From Orthonyx spaldingii (lineage: Eukaryota; Chordata; Aves; Passeriformes; Orthonychidae), in contig VZTJ01003574.1 of the NCBI GenBank assembly GCA_013397795.1, positions 1,554,044 through 1,618,043 on the forward strand: 64,000 nucleotides of DNA, written 5' to 3'. Under the pieces are notes generated by a model that saw nothing but the letters and a program-made list of their open reading frames with translations, did no database searches and was not told where the DNA came from. The stretch's first letter is position 1; each line of letters begins with the position of its first letter. Made by a program: the position numbers and the translations under genes. Of this stretch, positions 11,901 through 25,700 are shown in pieces.

Positions 11901-14900
11901 TGTTGTGAAGGGGAGCTGTGATTAAAGATACATTTTTTTCTTAGTCAAAAGTTATGGAAAATCTCAGTTGTCTGGGAGCAAGAAGCAACACTTGACTACA
12001 GCTGCACACACACAAACTGAGCAGTGTAAAAATAGCACAACAAGCACTCCAGCAATGCACATAACAAGATTTCCCTCTTCCAAAGAGCCTGAGAAAGGCC
12101 AGGCAAGCTTTTAGGGTCTGACCAGACTGGAGATGAGAATTCCCACTCACAAAGATAAGGCTTCCAATGCTTCAGGACAAGGATACACCTGATTTTTTAA
12201 GACCTTATAGTCTGGACAGAAAAAACAGCTCAGAGAAAGGGGAAAAAAAAAGGTACAGCATGAATAGTGACCACAAGGACTACAGGAATAATTGTATTGA
12301 ACTTCTGCTTGCTGGTTCACCTGTTGGTTTCTGCCTTTTATTCTTCCCCTGCACACTTACAATTTGGGTAAAGATTGCAAATATATCTTTAAGAAAGGGT
12401 TGTGTTATCTGGCTGAACTGAACTCAGTGCAATCCTGCATGTGGCCGATGTCCAAGGAATTTAACAAAGGACCCAACAGCTTAAACCTGCTGATGAAGCT
12501 GAGGAACAAAAACCCAATTGATTTACTCATCTTGAAATTATTGTCATCCAGAGGTAGAAATGATTGGCTCACACTCGAGCGGGAGGAATGTAACCTGTGA
12601 AAAACATGGTCAATAGGACTGGTGTCCAGGCCTGCCACAGCCACGTTGTTCTGATAAGCCCGACCAGATGCTTTTCCTTGCCAAGAAGCTGAAGGAAAAA
12701 TGTATTTTTGTGGCCTTCTCTTCAGTTCTTTGAAACCACAAAGCCACATTTAGGGCAAAATATTTTCCAAAGCCTGTAAGTGCAGAAATTTTTCCAATTT
12801 AACTGTTTTTGAGAAGGCCACAGGACTAAGTCAGACATTTTCCAAATGGATGACCCTGATTGCTCAGTTTATCCAAGCACAAGCTAGGATCAAACATTCC
12901 AGGCAGAAGCTGAAACCCTGAACACGCTTCTCTCCTGCTGAGTTCTCCTAAATGCGAATAAACTATCAGATTTTTTTTCCCCCTCATGAATCTGTTCCTA
13001 GTTCCACTTGCCAAATTAACTACACCTCCCCAGTTTGGACAAAATCTCAACAACCTCATCAGCGGTTGGCTGCACAGATCTTGAGCAAAACTCAAGATTT
13101 CTAGCAAGTTTTGCTATTAATACTTGCACTGGTTTATCAGTGATTTAATGTGTTTTGCTTCTAAGAACACTGAAGTCCTCTGCACAGTTAGAATCCTGCA
13201 GTACAGCTTTTCTGGGAGTGCAGCTGCTGCACACGAAGGCTAAGGTGTGCCTTCCCACCTTGAAAAAAACGCTGTGGAGGAGGATAAACACAGTTGGGCA
13301 GGAGAGAAAAACCATTAAAACAAAAGCCTGTTTGATGCCCCGTGAGGCTCTGCCCACCAGCCCGTGCAGGGTTACAGCTGCCTTCACCACTGGTACTGGG
13401 GACCTTTTGTTCTGCCAAAAGGAGTGGAAGTTTCTGGCTGATACTGAGCCACATCTCGCCGGCCAGCGGGACAGGGGGGTCATTCTGAACCTTTTTACCA
13501 CCATCAAGCAGTAAGGAATCCTTGCAGCTGGGTGGTTTTGTTGGATTTTCTTTGTTTTTAAGGCCAAGGAATGAAGGGTGAGCTGCTGCGGTGCCCAGCC
13601 CCCCTGAGCTCAATTTCTGGCCCTGCCTCACTACCTGCTGCTTCACGCCAGCTGCAAAAAACCCTCTTTTCTTTTCTTTTTTGTTTTCTTTTTTTAAGGA
13701 ACATGGGGATAAGGTTTCACTAAGCCCAGAAACTGTGACTAAAATGTTTCAAGGGGAGAGCAGATGAAACCAAGGGCCTCTCTCCTGTCCCAGGGCTCAG
13801 GATATTTCTTTCAGAGAAACCCTCAAACAACTCCAGTGGCCCTTGCTTCAAGCTGGAAGCAGTCAGTGACCAAAACCAGAGTTAACTAAATCACGTTTTG
13901 AGCTGTGCCATCTGTGCCAGTGACAAATGCTCTGCTCCAGAACAGCACGGGGACATGGTGGCTGTGAGTCCCCACCACATCATCCCCCTCCTTCACGCTG
14001 TTAGCAGTGGACAACAAAGCTTGCTAATGCAGAAAATGCCACACTTGTGTAAAGTCACCTGAGCTCCTTAAGAAGATAAAGCAAACTAATCATTAATGCT
14101 TCAGATGAAATCATGGAGAGTTAATAAGGATTAAAGATTGTCCAGAAGGTGGACACAGGTGACTTCCACCTCCACAGAGCCCAACACTTGCACTATGGCA
14201 CCTTGAGAAGCCGTTCAGCTCTAGGGGTTGCACAAGGAGCTGGATCTTACTCTGACACTTCCTAAAAAAAAAGGAAGCATTCCTTAGCATTGCATCAACA
14301 GTGAAACATCTTTCTCTTGTATCTGCCCTCAGTTCCTAGCAAAGCCCCCAAAAAGAAAAGGAAGCACTCCTCAGCATTGCATCAACAGTGAAACATTCTT
14401 CTCTCGCCTGTGCCCTCAGTTCCTAGGAAATCACATTTCCAGAGAGGCTGTCACAGCTTAGTATTGGAGAAGTGGCAGGGACCTGGTCTCTCAGACCAAA
14501 GGAACTCAGCCCTTGCTCTGAGTCACCACATACACTTGAAGGAAGTGATACCAAGCATCGCACTGACCTCAGCCGCCGAGTTTCCTCATTGCAGGAGGCA
14601 TCATCACCTGGAGATAAGCATGCAATACTCCCTGTCTGAAAAAAACACACCAACAAACCACCCTTTCTTTCATGTGGCTTAATTTCTACAAACAATTCAG
14701 AAGCTGTACTTTATTAACTAAAGTTTTAAAGCATCAGATGATCCCCAGGCAGAGTCAGCACAGTTACAATGCTTATGTTACCAGTGGGGGTCTGAAACCA
14801 GCTGCCCAGACAGTAAACTTAGAGTTGATATCACTTGGAGACAGTTTGGGAAGCAGGATGAGGTGTGTAGGTAGATGAAAAGATATCCTGATGAGGTAAA

Positions 14901-15400
14901 GAAAATTTGCATGTGAATTTTAGGCAAAACCAAAATCAAACAACATCTTAACTCCGTTCCTTATGCGGACCATTTTCATCTTAAAAGGGGAATTACTCTG
15001 ATTTTTCGGTAGTAAATGGCTTTAGATTGATGCTTCCTCAATCTTCATTCATTTTTTATTTGGCCGCTTTTTCATGTGCGGTGATGTTTCCCCCTCCCCA
15101 AACTTGTGTTTGCCTATCTCTGCAGGCCAAAGGCACGGAAAGTCAGATAACTCTGTCCTGAGCACAGTGCTGCCTCTCCAGCTCCTCACCCCAGTGCAGG
15201 ACATGCAGTGTGATAACAGCTCTGGAGCTTCTACACACACCCATACGGTTCATGCCTACCTCAGAGGGACAGCCTAATAAAATTACAAAGCTGTGCGGAA
15301 AGGCAATCACAAAAATAACCTGCCCCAGCCTGAATAAAATAACAAACACACTTCAGTATCACCACAAGGATGGTATAAGGAACTAAAGGATTTTTGTCAT
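5975..15400. other. Intergenic DNA, no gene recognised
   Basis: The DNA turns A/T-rich straight after HYAL1. I looked for the human neighbours NAA80, HYAL3 and IFRD2 and saw none. The longest frames (205 aa on - at 5799-6416, 186 aa on - at 10694-11254) have no recognisable domain or exon-like flanks. The only clear structure is a local tandem duplication near 14.3 kb and homopolymer or pyrimidine tracts such as 13668-13700. Confidence 0.55.
14254..14427 (+). repeat. Two-copy tandem duplication, ~87-bp period
   Basis: The blocks AGCATTGCATCAACAGTGAA and CCCTCAGTTCCTAG occur twice, 87 bases apart (GGAAGC at 14273 and 14360; AGTTCCTAG at 14331 and 14418). Each copy begins with an A-rich run. 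The copies differ at scattered positions, so the duplication is not very recent. Confidence 0.8.
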
Positions 15401-15429
15401 TAAGCTCGAGCTTGTATCAGGGGGATGCT

Positions 15430-16700
15430 GTATGGCAAGGGCAGGGAAAACCTCCAGCCCAAAGCCGGTGAGTGGCTGTGCCCTGAATGCAGGCAGAGGC
15501 TGGAATTGCCCAGAGTGGCTTCACTTGGGACCGCTTCGGCTCCCGGGGAGGTGCATGGCAGCCCTGGCTCGTCTCCTTGCCTCGCCTGAGGCTGTTGGTG
15601 GGGTGAGTTCCGCTGGGTCACTGCTGGGCTCACCTCTGGCTCCACGGGTGCTGCTGAGCCTGCCTGGGGCCGTGTTGCTGCCCAGACCCCCATCCCTCCG
15701 GCCGATCCCCATCTCCTGCCGCGCCGGCTGCACTCACCCCCGACTCTCCAAAATGGCCACAGCCGCCGCACCTCCCCCGTCTACTTGATGTTTACTCATT
15801 TATTTATCTGTTTATTTTAAAATCCGGCTCAGTTGTAACAAAACGCCAAGCCCTGAGCGGACAGCGGAGGGACGGCTGCGGTCCCGGCAGGGAGCGGGCG
15901 ATGGGGTGCGCAGGGGTGCGGGAATTGCAGCCTGGAATCCNNNNNNNNNNNNNNNNNNNNNNNNNNNNNNNNNNNNNNNNNNNNNNNNNNNNNNNNNNNN
16001 NNNNNNNNNNNNNNNNNNNNNNNNNNNNNNNNNNNNNNNNNNNNNNNNNNNNNNNNNNNNNNNNNNNNNNNNNNNNNNNNNNNNNNNNNNNNNNNNNNNN
16101 NNNNNNNNNNNNNNNNNNNNNNNNNNNNNNNNNNNNNNNNNNNNNNNNNNNNNNNNNNNNNNNNNNNNNNNNNNNNNNNNNNNNNNNNNNNNNNNNNNNN
16201 NNNNNNNNNNNNNNNNNNNNNNNNNNNNNNNNNNNNNNNNNNNNNNNNNNNNNNNNNNNNNNNNNNNNNNNNNNNNNNNNNNNNNNNNNNNNNNNNNNNN
16301 NNNNNNNNNNNNNNNNNNNNNNNNNNNNNNNNNNNNNNNNNNNNNNNNNNNNNNNNNNNNNNNNNNNNNNNNNNNNNNNNNNNNNNNNNNNNNNNNNNNN
16401 NNNNNNNNNNNNNNNNNNNNNNNNNNNNNNNNNNNNNNNNNNNNNNNNNNNNNNNNNNNNNNNNNNNNNNNNNNNNNNNNNNNNNNNNNNNNNNNNNNNN
16501 NNNNNNNNNNNNNNNNNNNNNNNNNNNNNNNNNNNNNNNNNNNNNNNNNNNNNNNNNNNNNNNNNNNNNNNNGGCAAGGCTGGAAAGGGAAGGTCGTGTT
16601 TTCCTGGACCCCCTGGTCGGAATTTTCCTTCGCAGCTGCACCGGGGAGTTGAGGGTGCCCGGCATCTCAGAAAGGTCGGGCGGTGGGAAATGGGAATTGG
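15430..16700. promoter_or_regulatory. GC/CpG-rich island split by an assembly gap
   Basis: Both flanks of the gap are markedly richer in G+C and CpG than the surrounding 10 kb. The left flank has a YY1-like CAAAATGGC (15749-15757) and a donor-like GTGAGT near 15603. No coding exon can be assigned on either strand. This could be an orphan CpG-island promoter, of a lncRNA for example, or a distal promoter. The central 632 bases are unknown. Confidence 0.4.
15941..16572. other. Assembly gap (632 N)
   Basis: An uninterrupted run of N. Open frames that run through it are artefacts. Its position inside a GC-rich island fits loss of high-GC sequence in short-read assembly. Confidence 0.99.
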
Positions 16701-19700
16701 GGCTTCTGCTGGAACAGCCCTGGGTGAAGGAAGGTTTGGGAGATGTGGCGTGGAAAGAGGCAATTGTAGTGTACCAGCAGCTGTTTGCTCGCCGAGTTAT
16801 TTTTGGAGATCGCTTTGCTGTGATGGATTTTTTTTTTTTTAACTGTCTGTGGGAAGGCGGGTTTACATCTCACTCCTCCTAGCCTTGGTGCTCTCCATTG
16901 GCTGAGGAAGGGTGTAAAACCAGTGCTTTGGCAAATACTGATCCAACTGGTTAGCTCTTCTTTCCTTATTCCTAAGGGCGACTCCATAAAAAGCACATAA
17001 TCTGCACCTTTTTTATCTTCCTTCGTGAGATTTGGCTGCTGGCTCATGGGGGCCTTCCTTGGCAAGGGCTGGTTCTCCCTGGGGACTGAGGTCTGGCGTG
17101 TTTGTGAGGCACTTTGTGTAATAGAGGATGACAGCTGTGACGCAAGTGCACCAAAACTTTTGAACGTAGCCTCAGTCCTGGTTGTGTTTGGATGTAATTT
17201 CCCCACTTTCTGGGAAAATTGTGTTATGTAGGCTGGGAGATAAACCAGGCACTCCTGCTGCTGTGGGGCAGGATGGGGAGGCAGAGATGGATGTGGCAGT
17301 GAGGGGTGTTGTGCTCAGATTTGTTAACGGGACCAGGACCCTGGGCTGCCTGGTCTCCACAGAAATCTGGGTGTCACCAGCTGCAGTGTGGCTGTGGCTC
17401 CTGCCCAGTGAGTCACAGGATTGCTCTTGTTTACAGCCATCACTTTGCTTCTGCCAGCCTTATAGTGGGCAGCTGCCTGCTTCCTCCGTGCCCGACTCCA
17501 GCCCAGGGCATGGAAAGGGATTTCAGTAAGGTGGGTGTTTCAGAACCTCTTGGACTAGGAGAGGAACCGGGATTCAGCTGTTGAAATGTGGTGATGGCCA
17601 TGGCTTTGTGGCTGAACTAAAACCCCTTCACCACTCCTTGGGTCATTCCCACGGTGCTTGTGCTGGTGTCTTCCATGAGCAGGGATTTGTTGGCTGTGCC
17701 AGGGGAATTGGATACTGCCCTCGCTGCCTTTGTCAACACCTGGCTCCTTGTTGGCTCTGTAGCAGGTCCCATGGTGCTTCTCTGGCTCTTTGAAGTGTGA
17801 GGAGAAAAAAACCAAGATGTTAGTACCGGAGAAACTTGAAGACTCTTTTAAGACTTTTCAATCTTTAAAGACGTTAATTCTGAATTAAACTTTTTATATT
17901 GGCAAATACCAGAGAAACTAGTTCATCTGAGGCAAAAATGTACTGAACCAACCATAACTTGGAGCAATCCCATGTAGGGTTGATTGATTTTGTAGTGCTT
18001 TGCATAGAGCTGGAGATGGGACTGAATAAATGCCCGGTGTGGGACTCCTGGTGCTCGTCCAGTGTGTTGCAGAGCAGTTTGCAAAGTTTCCAGTAAGTTT
18101 GCTTAATGTGACCTTACTCAGTCGTGAGACACTCCCATAATTACGGCTGCAATTAAAGGCAATAACATCCATTTACATAAGATGCCAGTCCTTTTAAATC
18201 GGTGCATCATCTAATGAGAGCATTCATGTAGGGATAGCTGTGCAGGATGAGGACCCACAGCTGAGAGCATTTTGGGGAGGGTTTTGTTTCAGAACTTTCT
18301 TGAGGTCATTCAAAGGAAGGATCTGCTATGAAATAGGACATTTTGTTATGAAGATGTACTGATTTATAAATATAACCCTTACCAGTAGCAGGATGTTGTT
18401 GAATTGAGTGATTGTAACACTTTATTTTTTTAATGTATCATCCATCCATTTTAAAGAAAAAGATCAGCCTGGTTGCACCAGTATTTTTCTCAATTTGATT
18501 GCGTCAATGTTCCTTCTGCTCTTATGAGTAAGAGATTTGGTAAATCCAGCTTGTGGACAGTATTTAATTGCTGGTGAAGCACTATGGATGTGTTCTGAAT
18601 GGCTCACTGGACTTGCATGGTTTCCTTGGGGCTTAACCTCTGTGTATGATGCCCACAGATTTTTTTGTGAGATAAATACAAATATTAGACTTGAAGTGGA
18701 AAAGATCATATATTTGGGGAATGCTTCAGCTTTCTTCTGAAGGAAATGACCTGGTGGAGTATTCCCACCTTTCCATTCCATATGTTTTGTTTTGTTTCCC
18801 TTTTTTCATATGTTTGCTTTAATTTATTGAGTGTGGTGTAAGCTTGTGACCCCACACCCTGGGTGGGGCAGCTGCTAGTGAAGAGGCACAAGGCCAATGT
18901 AGTAGAAAGGGTAAAAATTCTCAAAATATAAATGAGGAAGCACCAGCTGTTGAGCCTGAAAATGCAGGGTTCTTTGGGTCTGCTCTGGTTTTCCCCAGAA
19001 GCCATTTTGTCCCATTTTAAGAGAAATAATTAGTCTGTTAACCTTTTCTCACAGGCAAAGTGCTTGGCTTGCGGTGTCTGAGACCATAAGAGGTTAAGTA
19101 ATTAAATTGTGAAAGGCAGTAAAAGAGAATAATCAACTCCAAACTCCCTAGTCTGTCTAGTTGGGCTCTCCAATGGCTAAAATTAAGTAATTTAGGTTGA
19201 TTCCTGATTTCACTACATTTTTAGCAGGCACTCAAAGTGGGGCTACAGCAGATAGTCCCACGTTGCTTCACACAGGTTGTTATTGCCAGCAGTGGTGGAT
19301 TGGTTTTGGGCATGGTTTGGTCGTGCAGAGGGGCAGTGTCAGGGGCAGCACCGGCCTGGTGTGCTCTGACAAGGTTCCACGTGGGGCCAGGGTGGTTTGT
19401 ATGTGCCAGGCTTGTTCCTGTGTGCCTGCCAAAACCTGGCCCTAAGTATTGTAATCAAACACTAATTATAAATCCTAATTTCCAGACGTACTGAACCTAT
19501 TACCTGGGGAGGTACTGACTGGGTGATGTTGTGTGAAGTAAAATCTCAGGATGCTTTGGGTTGGAAGGGACTTTAAAGCTCATCCCATCCCCCCCCTGCC
19601 ATGGGCAGGGACACCTTCCACTGTCCCAGGTTGCTCCAAGCCCCGTCCAGCCTGGCCTTGGACACTTCCAGGGATGGAACAGCCACAGCTTCTCTGGGCA

Positions 19701-22700
19701 ACCTGTGCCAGGGCCTCCCCACCCTCATGGGGAAGAATGTATCCCATCTAGCCCTACCCTCTGGCAGTTCAAAGCCATTCCCCTTTGTCCTGCCACTCCA
19801 TGCCCTTGTCACAATCCCTCTGCAGCTCTCTTGGATCCCCTTTAGCCACTGGAAGGTGCTGTAATATCTCCCAGAGCCTTCTCTTCTCCAGGATCACTCT
19901 GATGTGGTGAGCCTGTGAATTTGTGTCTATACAAACAGAAGAAATACTTGGATTTTTTTTGTGCAAAATGTGTCAATTTACCTGTGTTATTACAACAGTG
20001 CAGTTTTAAGTGCCTTTAGGGTTGTGTTTTGATTCTGTCAAACTTATCTCTCGTTTTAGGAGCTGGTGAATGGGGGGCTCTCCTGGATGTTGGTGTCTGC
20101 AACATTTAAGGGTCTGAAGTAATGCACTGGAATTAATCCTGAAGCCCTTAAGCACAGAGCTGCCACGAATACAGATGATGAGCCTCTTAATTGCAACTGA
20201 CTTTTATCCATGTGATGGATAAAAAGGATGTTTTGCAAATATTTTATTAATAAAATGGGATGGATTTGTCATGAGTGCCCTCGTGGAAATAATGTGCCTG
20301 TTACAGCTTTAAATTCCATTTTTTAGTGTAATTTCTGCACTTGGATATCTGAAATGCCTGTATGGCATTAGTTTCCAGATGATTCAGTATGTTACTATAT
20401 TGTTTACAGGCCATGCATGAGTAGAACAATGTAGGAAAGAGTGGAAAAAAAAAAAGGGCGAATAAAGGGTTGAGTGAAAGTTGACTGAACTCATTCCCAA
20501 ATAGTTATTTTTTTTTTTTACATTTTCTACTGTTTATGCTTCATGCCCTGGCTTCACACGTGTGCCTTGGCCCTGGGGATTGCCAGGAGAGCTGTGTGAT
20601 CCAGGCTGCCTGGCAGCTGCTGTCTCTAAACAAGAGTTACCACCGCCCCCGCCAGCCCTGGCTCTGCTGCGGGGTTGGCGCTTGTCACCGGAGCGACACC
20701 TAAAAATGGCTTGGACGTGCTATTCCTGCCGTGCTGGGAAAAGCCACTCGTGGTGCTGCTTCTTTGGAAGTGGATTCCCACGTGAGGGGTTTCTCCATGT
20801 GCAGGCAGCAGCGGATTTGGTGAGTTGTCTCAGGGTGAGCTGGCACTGCAGAGGCTCAGTTTGATCCTGAGTGTTTTAGGTGCCTAAATGGGAAGGTTTC
20901 CCTGAGCAGCAAGAAATCCTCGTGTCTAGGTACAGTTTGCCAGTGGATAGTTTCAATCAAAAGATGCAAAGACAAAATATTTGTGGAGATTTATTATAGC
21001 TAAAAGCTTCTATATGACTGCACCCGCCCTTTGGACATGAGGAGCACCATGAGCTGCTTTGATGCATCTGAAACTGCTTCTGTCCAATGACCACTGACAG
21101 TATTTGGGTTTAAGACTGGCTTTTCCTTCCTTTTAAATGTCCCCTTATGGTCATATATCCCTGGAAATCTAATTGATGTTGTTGGTTAATAACAAACAAC
21201 ATTTGTTTTTCATGGGAACCCTGTTGATATCCTTGAGCTGTGCAGCATTTGCCTTCTGCATTAAGAAGGGGGGGAAAAAAAAGAGCTTTGTATTTTCTTT
21301 TTCTGCTACCCATGTGAAACTGGTTTCCCCAAAACAGTGAGGAGATTTCAGGAGTTTGCGACCTCTTGCAGTTAGAAAAAATGTCAGATGGCTTGTGAGA
21401 GGTGGACTGATGGGGCAAAGGAGGAGGGGGAGCAGCCCTGTTACTGCTGAAGTCATTACTCATTTTTGGTGGGAGATCGATCTCGCAGATTCTTTTTTTT
21501 TTTCCCTGAGAAATGCTCCCTTTGGGAATTAGAGTAGAGGAGCTTAAAAATCCAAGCAGTTCTGGAAGAGATATCTCCCACAGATTTATGTCTTGGGGTT
21601 TTAACTGATTTTTCTTCCCCAGGCTGGGCCCGTTCCAGGGATTTGGGCCTGTCTGGTGTCAGTCTCAGGTCTGATGGGACCAAGTCAAAGCACTGTGTGT
21701 ACTGGAGCATTGGCCCGGCACCTCTTCACTGCTGGTAGCCAGTTTTATTAAAATGTTTCTGAGACCTCTGTCCTGTGTGAAAGAAGGTTCAGATGTCCCT
21801 GGTGGTGAGGGGGCCCGAGCAGGCACACACAACACCAGCAGGCCCGGACAGCTGGTGCTTCACTGGAGGTGCCGAGTGTGAGGGCTGGTGTGCTCATTTG
21901 CTTCTGATTCCCTTGCTTTGTTTTCTGTTTTTGTATTCTGTTTGGCTTCCAATTGGTATTTAAATTTTGGAATGTGCTTTTACACATTCTGCTGCCAAAG
22001 GCTGTCCCTTATGCCGTATGTGATGGAGTATGGCCTTCTGTGCACCTGAATAATTTTTTATAATGTGTTTTCTCTAGAGATGCTTGTGCTGAACCAAAGT
22101 TACTTTTTCAAAATATAAAGAGAACTCAGGTGAGCTGCTTTTTTTTTTTTGTTTTTTTTGTTTTTAATAGAAGATGTCTTTACTGATATTATGCTGGAGC
22201 CTCACTTGGTGAATGTTTCCTCTTGCAAGAGTTTCGTTTGTAGCATTTGTGCTGTTTAGCCTGTCTGCACTCTCTAAATTTGATTATTTTGGCTGTCATA
22301 ATTTTATTACTCTTATTAAGCTTCCTCATTTGCACATTGATCCTGTTAGTCTCAGGAAGCTGATAAGCCATCTAACTCTACTTGCAAAATGCACAGAAAA
22401 TGAGAAATCTGCCCTAGAGGCTCTGAATACTGAGATTGACTGTGGTTTGGATCTCTGTGTGTTGGGCCTGTATTTTTTTCCCCTTCAGTGCTGTTTTAGA
22501 CTACCTGACTTCATTGCAGTTTGCCAAATTAAGATGAATTTTTGCTTTTATTGTAAATTCTGTCGTTGGTAGCTTCTGAGATGCTTTGCTCTGGTTTGCT
22601 TGTATTTTTATTTGGATGAATACCCTCCTTTTTCACAGAGCTTAAGAATATTTCCAGCGGCAGCTGGCGTCGCATATGCTGTGAGTTGTTTTCCTTCTTG

Positions 22701-25700
22701 TGTCAGTGTCAGTTTTCCATGCTGGCTTTTCCAGAGGGATTTATTCTTTTCTTTCACAAAACCTGCTTTGCTGTTGCCTGTGGGACATACAGAGAACTCA
22801 AGTGTAACTGAGAGGACTTTGGGCCCGTTACTCTTTGCTCTTGCTTCCATTGCCATGGGTTTTCCCTCAGTGACTAACCTGTCCTGTAAGGTAGGCTGGA
22901 CTATCCTCTGTTTGACCCTTAACTCCTGTCCCTCTTCAAAATTTGTTCTGGCTCCCAGTGAAGCCTAGTCCCTCTTACAAGGTGAGGTTGTACCCCCTCT
23001 CCCTCAGCCTCTCCTGTCCCAGGGCTGGTTTGGGTGCTTCTCTCTATTTACATATTTATGTCACTGAAATGTTTTGTTCCTGTTCTCCATGACTTCTCTG
23101 TACAGTCACTTCCAACGAATTGTTGCTCTTTATTTGGTGATGTTCTTCCCCTCTTGTGGTCCAGCTTTTCCTCCTCCTCCCACGGTTTGACCTTGTCTTG
23201 CTCTTGTCTCCCTGTGCCCTTTTCCAGGCGTTCACATGGCTGCAACTTCTTTTAAGTGCTGGTGACTCACAGATTCACTCTACACCTCTGAGGGTTTGTC
23301 ACCCAGCCCAGTGTCTGTTTTCCTCCTTGCCTTTTCCCCTTTGACTTCCCCATCAGTCATTCAATGTTTCACGCCCCAAACCCCGGGTGGTGCTTCCCAA
23401 GCTCTCTCATCTCTTGATGCCATCTGATAGGTAGCTCTGTCCCAAAGCCTTCAAGATTTTTAAATATTAATTTGGTGTACTTCTTGCATTTGAATCGCAT
23501 GCAAATTTTGTGTACTCTTTGTTGTCAGTATATTTCTCCTTTTTTTATCCCAACAGACAACCTCCCTAATGTACGTAGTAAGTTTTTACAGATGTTTTTC
23601 TTTGAAGTGACAGCTCTATACTTCTGAAGTCTGTTAATAGCATTTGATTTTAAAGATGGTGTAAAGTGTTTTAGTTCCACTTTGAGAAAGCAGCTGCCCT
23701 TGTTTTATCTTTCTTTTTATTCAGCAGCCTAAACCTACTGTTATGAGCAAATGGGATTCATAGGATCCTAGCTGAGTGACAGGAGAAAGGATGTGTATAC
23801 ACCAGAAATGTTCAAATATCTAATATAAAAGTAGCTGAGCATAATTCATAAGCCTGCCAGCCTGGGTAAGGGCTGTCTGTTGTACTTAAAACTGTCAGTC
23901 CTTTCCTTGTGCTCCATTTAATTACATTACTACTCATATCTGCAAACTCAAACTCTGAACTGGGGAGGTTTTCTAAAATGCTTACGTGATTGAAAAGGAA
24001 TAGAGAGCTCTGAGGTGATAGAGGCACTTTCAGACTGCTCAGTAGAGGTTGTTTGTAAGCAGGTTCAAGAGGCACAAAGACATCCCAGGGGGTGCAGGTG
24101 TGTTTTTGTTTTCCCTTCTCTTCCAAATACTACAGATTAATCCAGCCTTTGTTTTCCGTGGTTATGTCATGGATATCAGGTGCCTGAAGTGGGCTTGCAG
24201 GGAGGTGGGGAGTGTCCGAGGGTGCACCCACAGCCGTGCAGGGCTGTGCCAGGCTGGACGTGCTGTTGCTGTAGTAACAACACCAGGTACTGCCAGAACA
24301 GCGTGCAGGAATGACTCTCCTCGGTGTGCTTGCCATCTTGGAAACTCGGGATTTTCGCTGAACCTCTGGACACGTGAATGTAAATAGGCAATTTGTGCAA
24401 ATGCTGTGTGTTTTGATGTCCTCTTTCTGCCCTTCTTACAAGCACAGGCCCCCTCATGTATATAGTTTGGAGTCTCTGCTATACAGCAAGAGGGTTTATC
24501 TACAAAGGGCTTTTTGACACTCGGTTGCACTCAGAAAACATGAATAATGGATGTCATCCTTCATGTTGCATCGTAACAGGGAGACTTAAAACGTTGCTCA
24601 ACTTTGTGATGAGGGGAATAGTTTTAAGCAATACCTGGAAGCATCACTTGAGGATCTTGCCTGTTTTTCAGGGAAATAATTTCAGTGTTCTTTCAGAGGT
24701 AAAAATGGGAGGTGACTGCTTGGATTGGAGGTGTAAAGATTTAGTGATTTGTCCTTCAGATTTAACAGAGTTAATGCAGGCTAGCCTTAAATCTACCCCT
24801 CATGCCTGACAACACAGGAAACTTCCTTGTGTGAAAACAACAGCATCTCATCAAAAGGGTTTATCTCCAGACATTAAATTTCTCTCCAACATTTAAAAGA
24901 GAGCAATTATTTCTTCTGAAATGTGATAAACATCTAAACATTTATATACCTAGAAATAATGAAAATACTCTGAGTGACCATGCTTTGAGGAATGCTTCAC
25001 GTAAAGATAACAAGAACAGAGTGACTGTGTGGCAAGGTGTATTTTTTTTTTTTTTAGTTAATACCACTGTGTCTGTGAGCCTCAGTGTTTGCTTTGGGGT
25101 TCTCATGCCATGCACGTGTTGGTGAGGTGACGGTTCTGCTGATAACCTCTATCTCCCTAAGCCATCTCAGATCGCCTGATAGAGTTTATATTCCTGCAAT
25201 GCAACGAGCAAGCTCTATAGAAAGCAATCCAGGAGTTTATTGGTACAATTCTTACAATAAAACCTTTGTATGGCTGGTGCTTGTTTCCTGATGGTTAGGT
25301 CGTCATGGTTTGGAAAACACAACCCTGCTGGAATCCAGCCACACATGAGCACTGCTGTCAGGGATACCTCGTTGCTTTGCGTGCACGGTGAATAACTCTG
25401 ATGATGTTTCAGTAGACAATGAGGAAAATACCATAAATGCAAATTACTGTGGGAATTATCTGTCTCTCCAGCTAAATAAGTGTGGTGTGAGGCTCCTGAG
25501 TGCCTGAACCCTGTCAGATCTTCTCTTGTATCAGGTGTGTTGGTGGTGGTTGGAATAGATAGGAGCTTGTTTTCTTGCTGATTTACCTGACATGAACATT
25601 TTCTGTTTGGATGGGTTATTTTCCTTATCTGTGCTAAGGAATATTTTGTTTCAGCTCAAGGAATCTCTTTAGTATCTGAATTTATACAGTTTTGCCTATG

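Noticed and set aside
15544..15603. Possible first exon starting ATGGCAGCCCTGG and ending before GTGAGT
   Set aside because: A Kozak-like start and a donor in a GC-rich island are suggestive, but no downstream exon or homology supports it.
15804..16842. Frames of 248-319 aa on both strands around 16 kb
   Set aside because: Most of each translation is N from the assembly gap.
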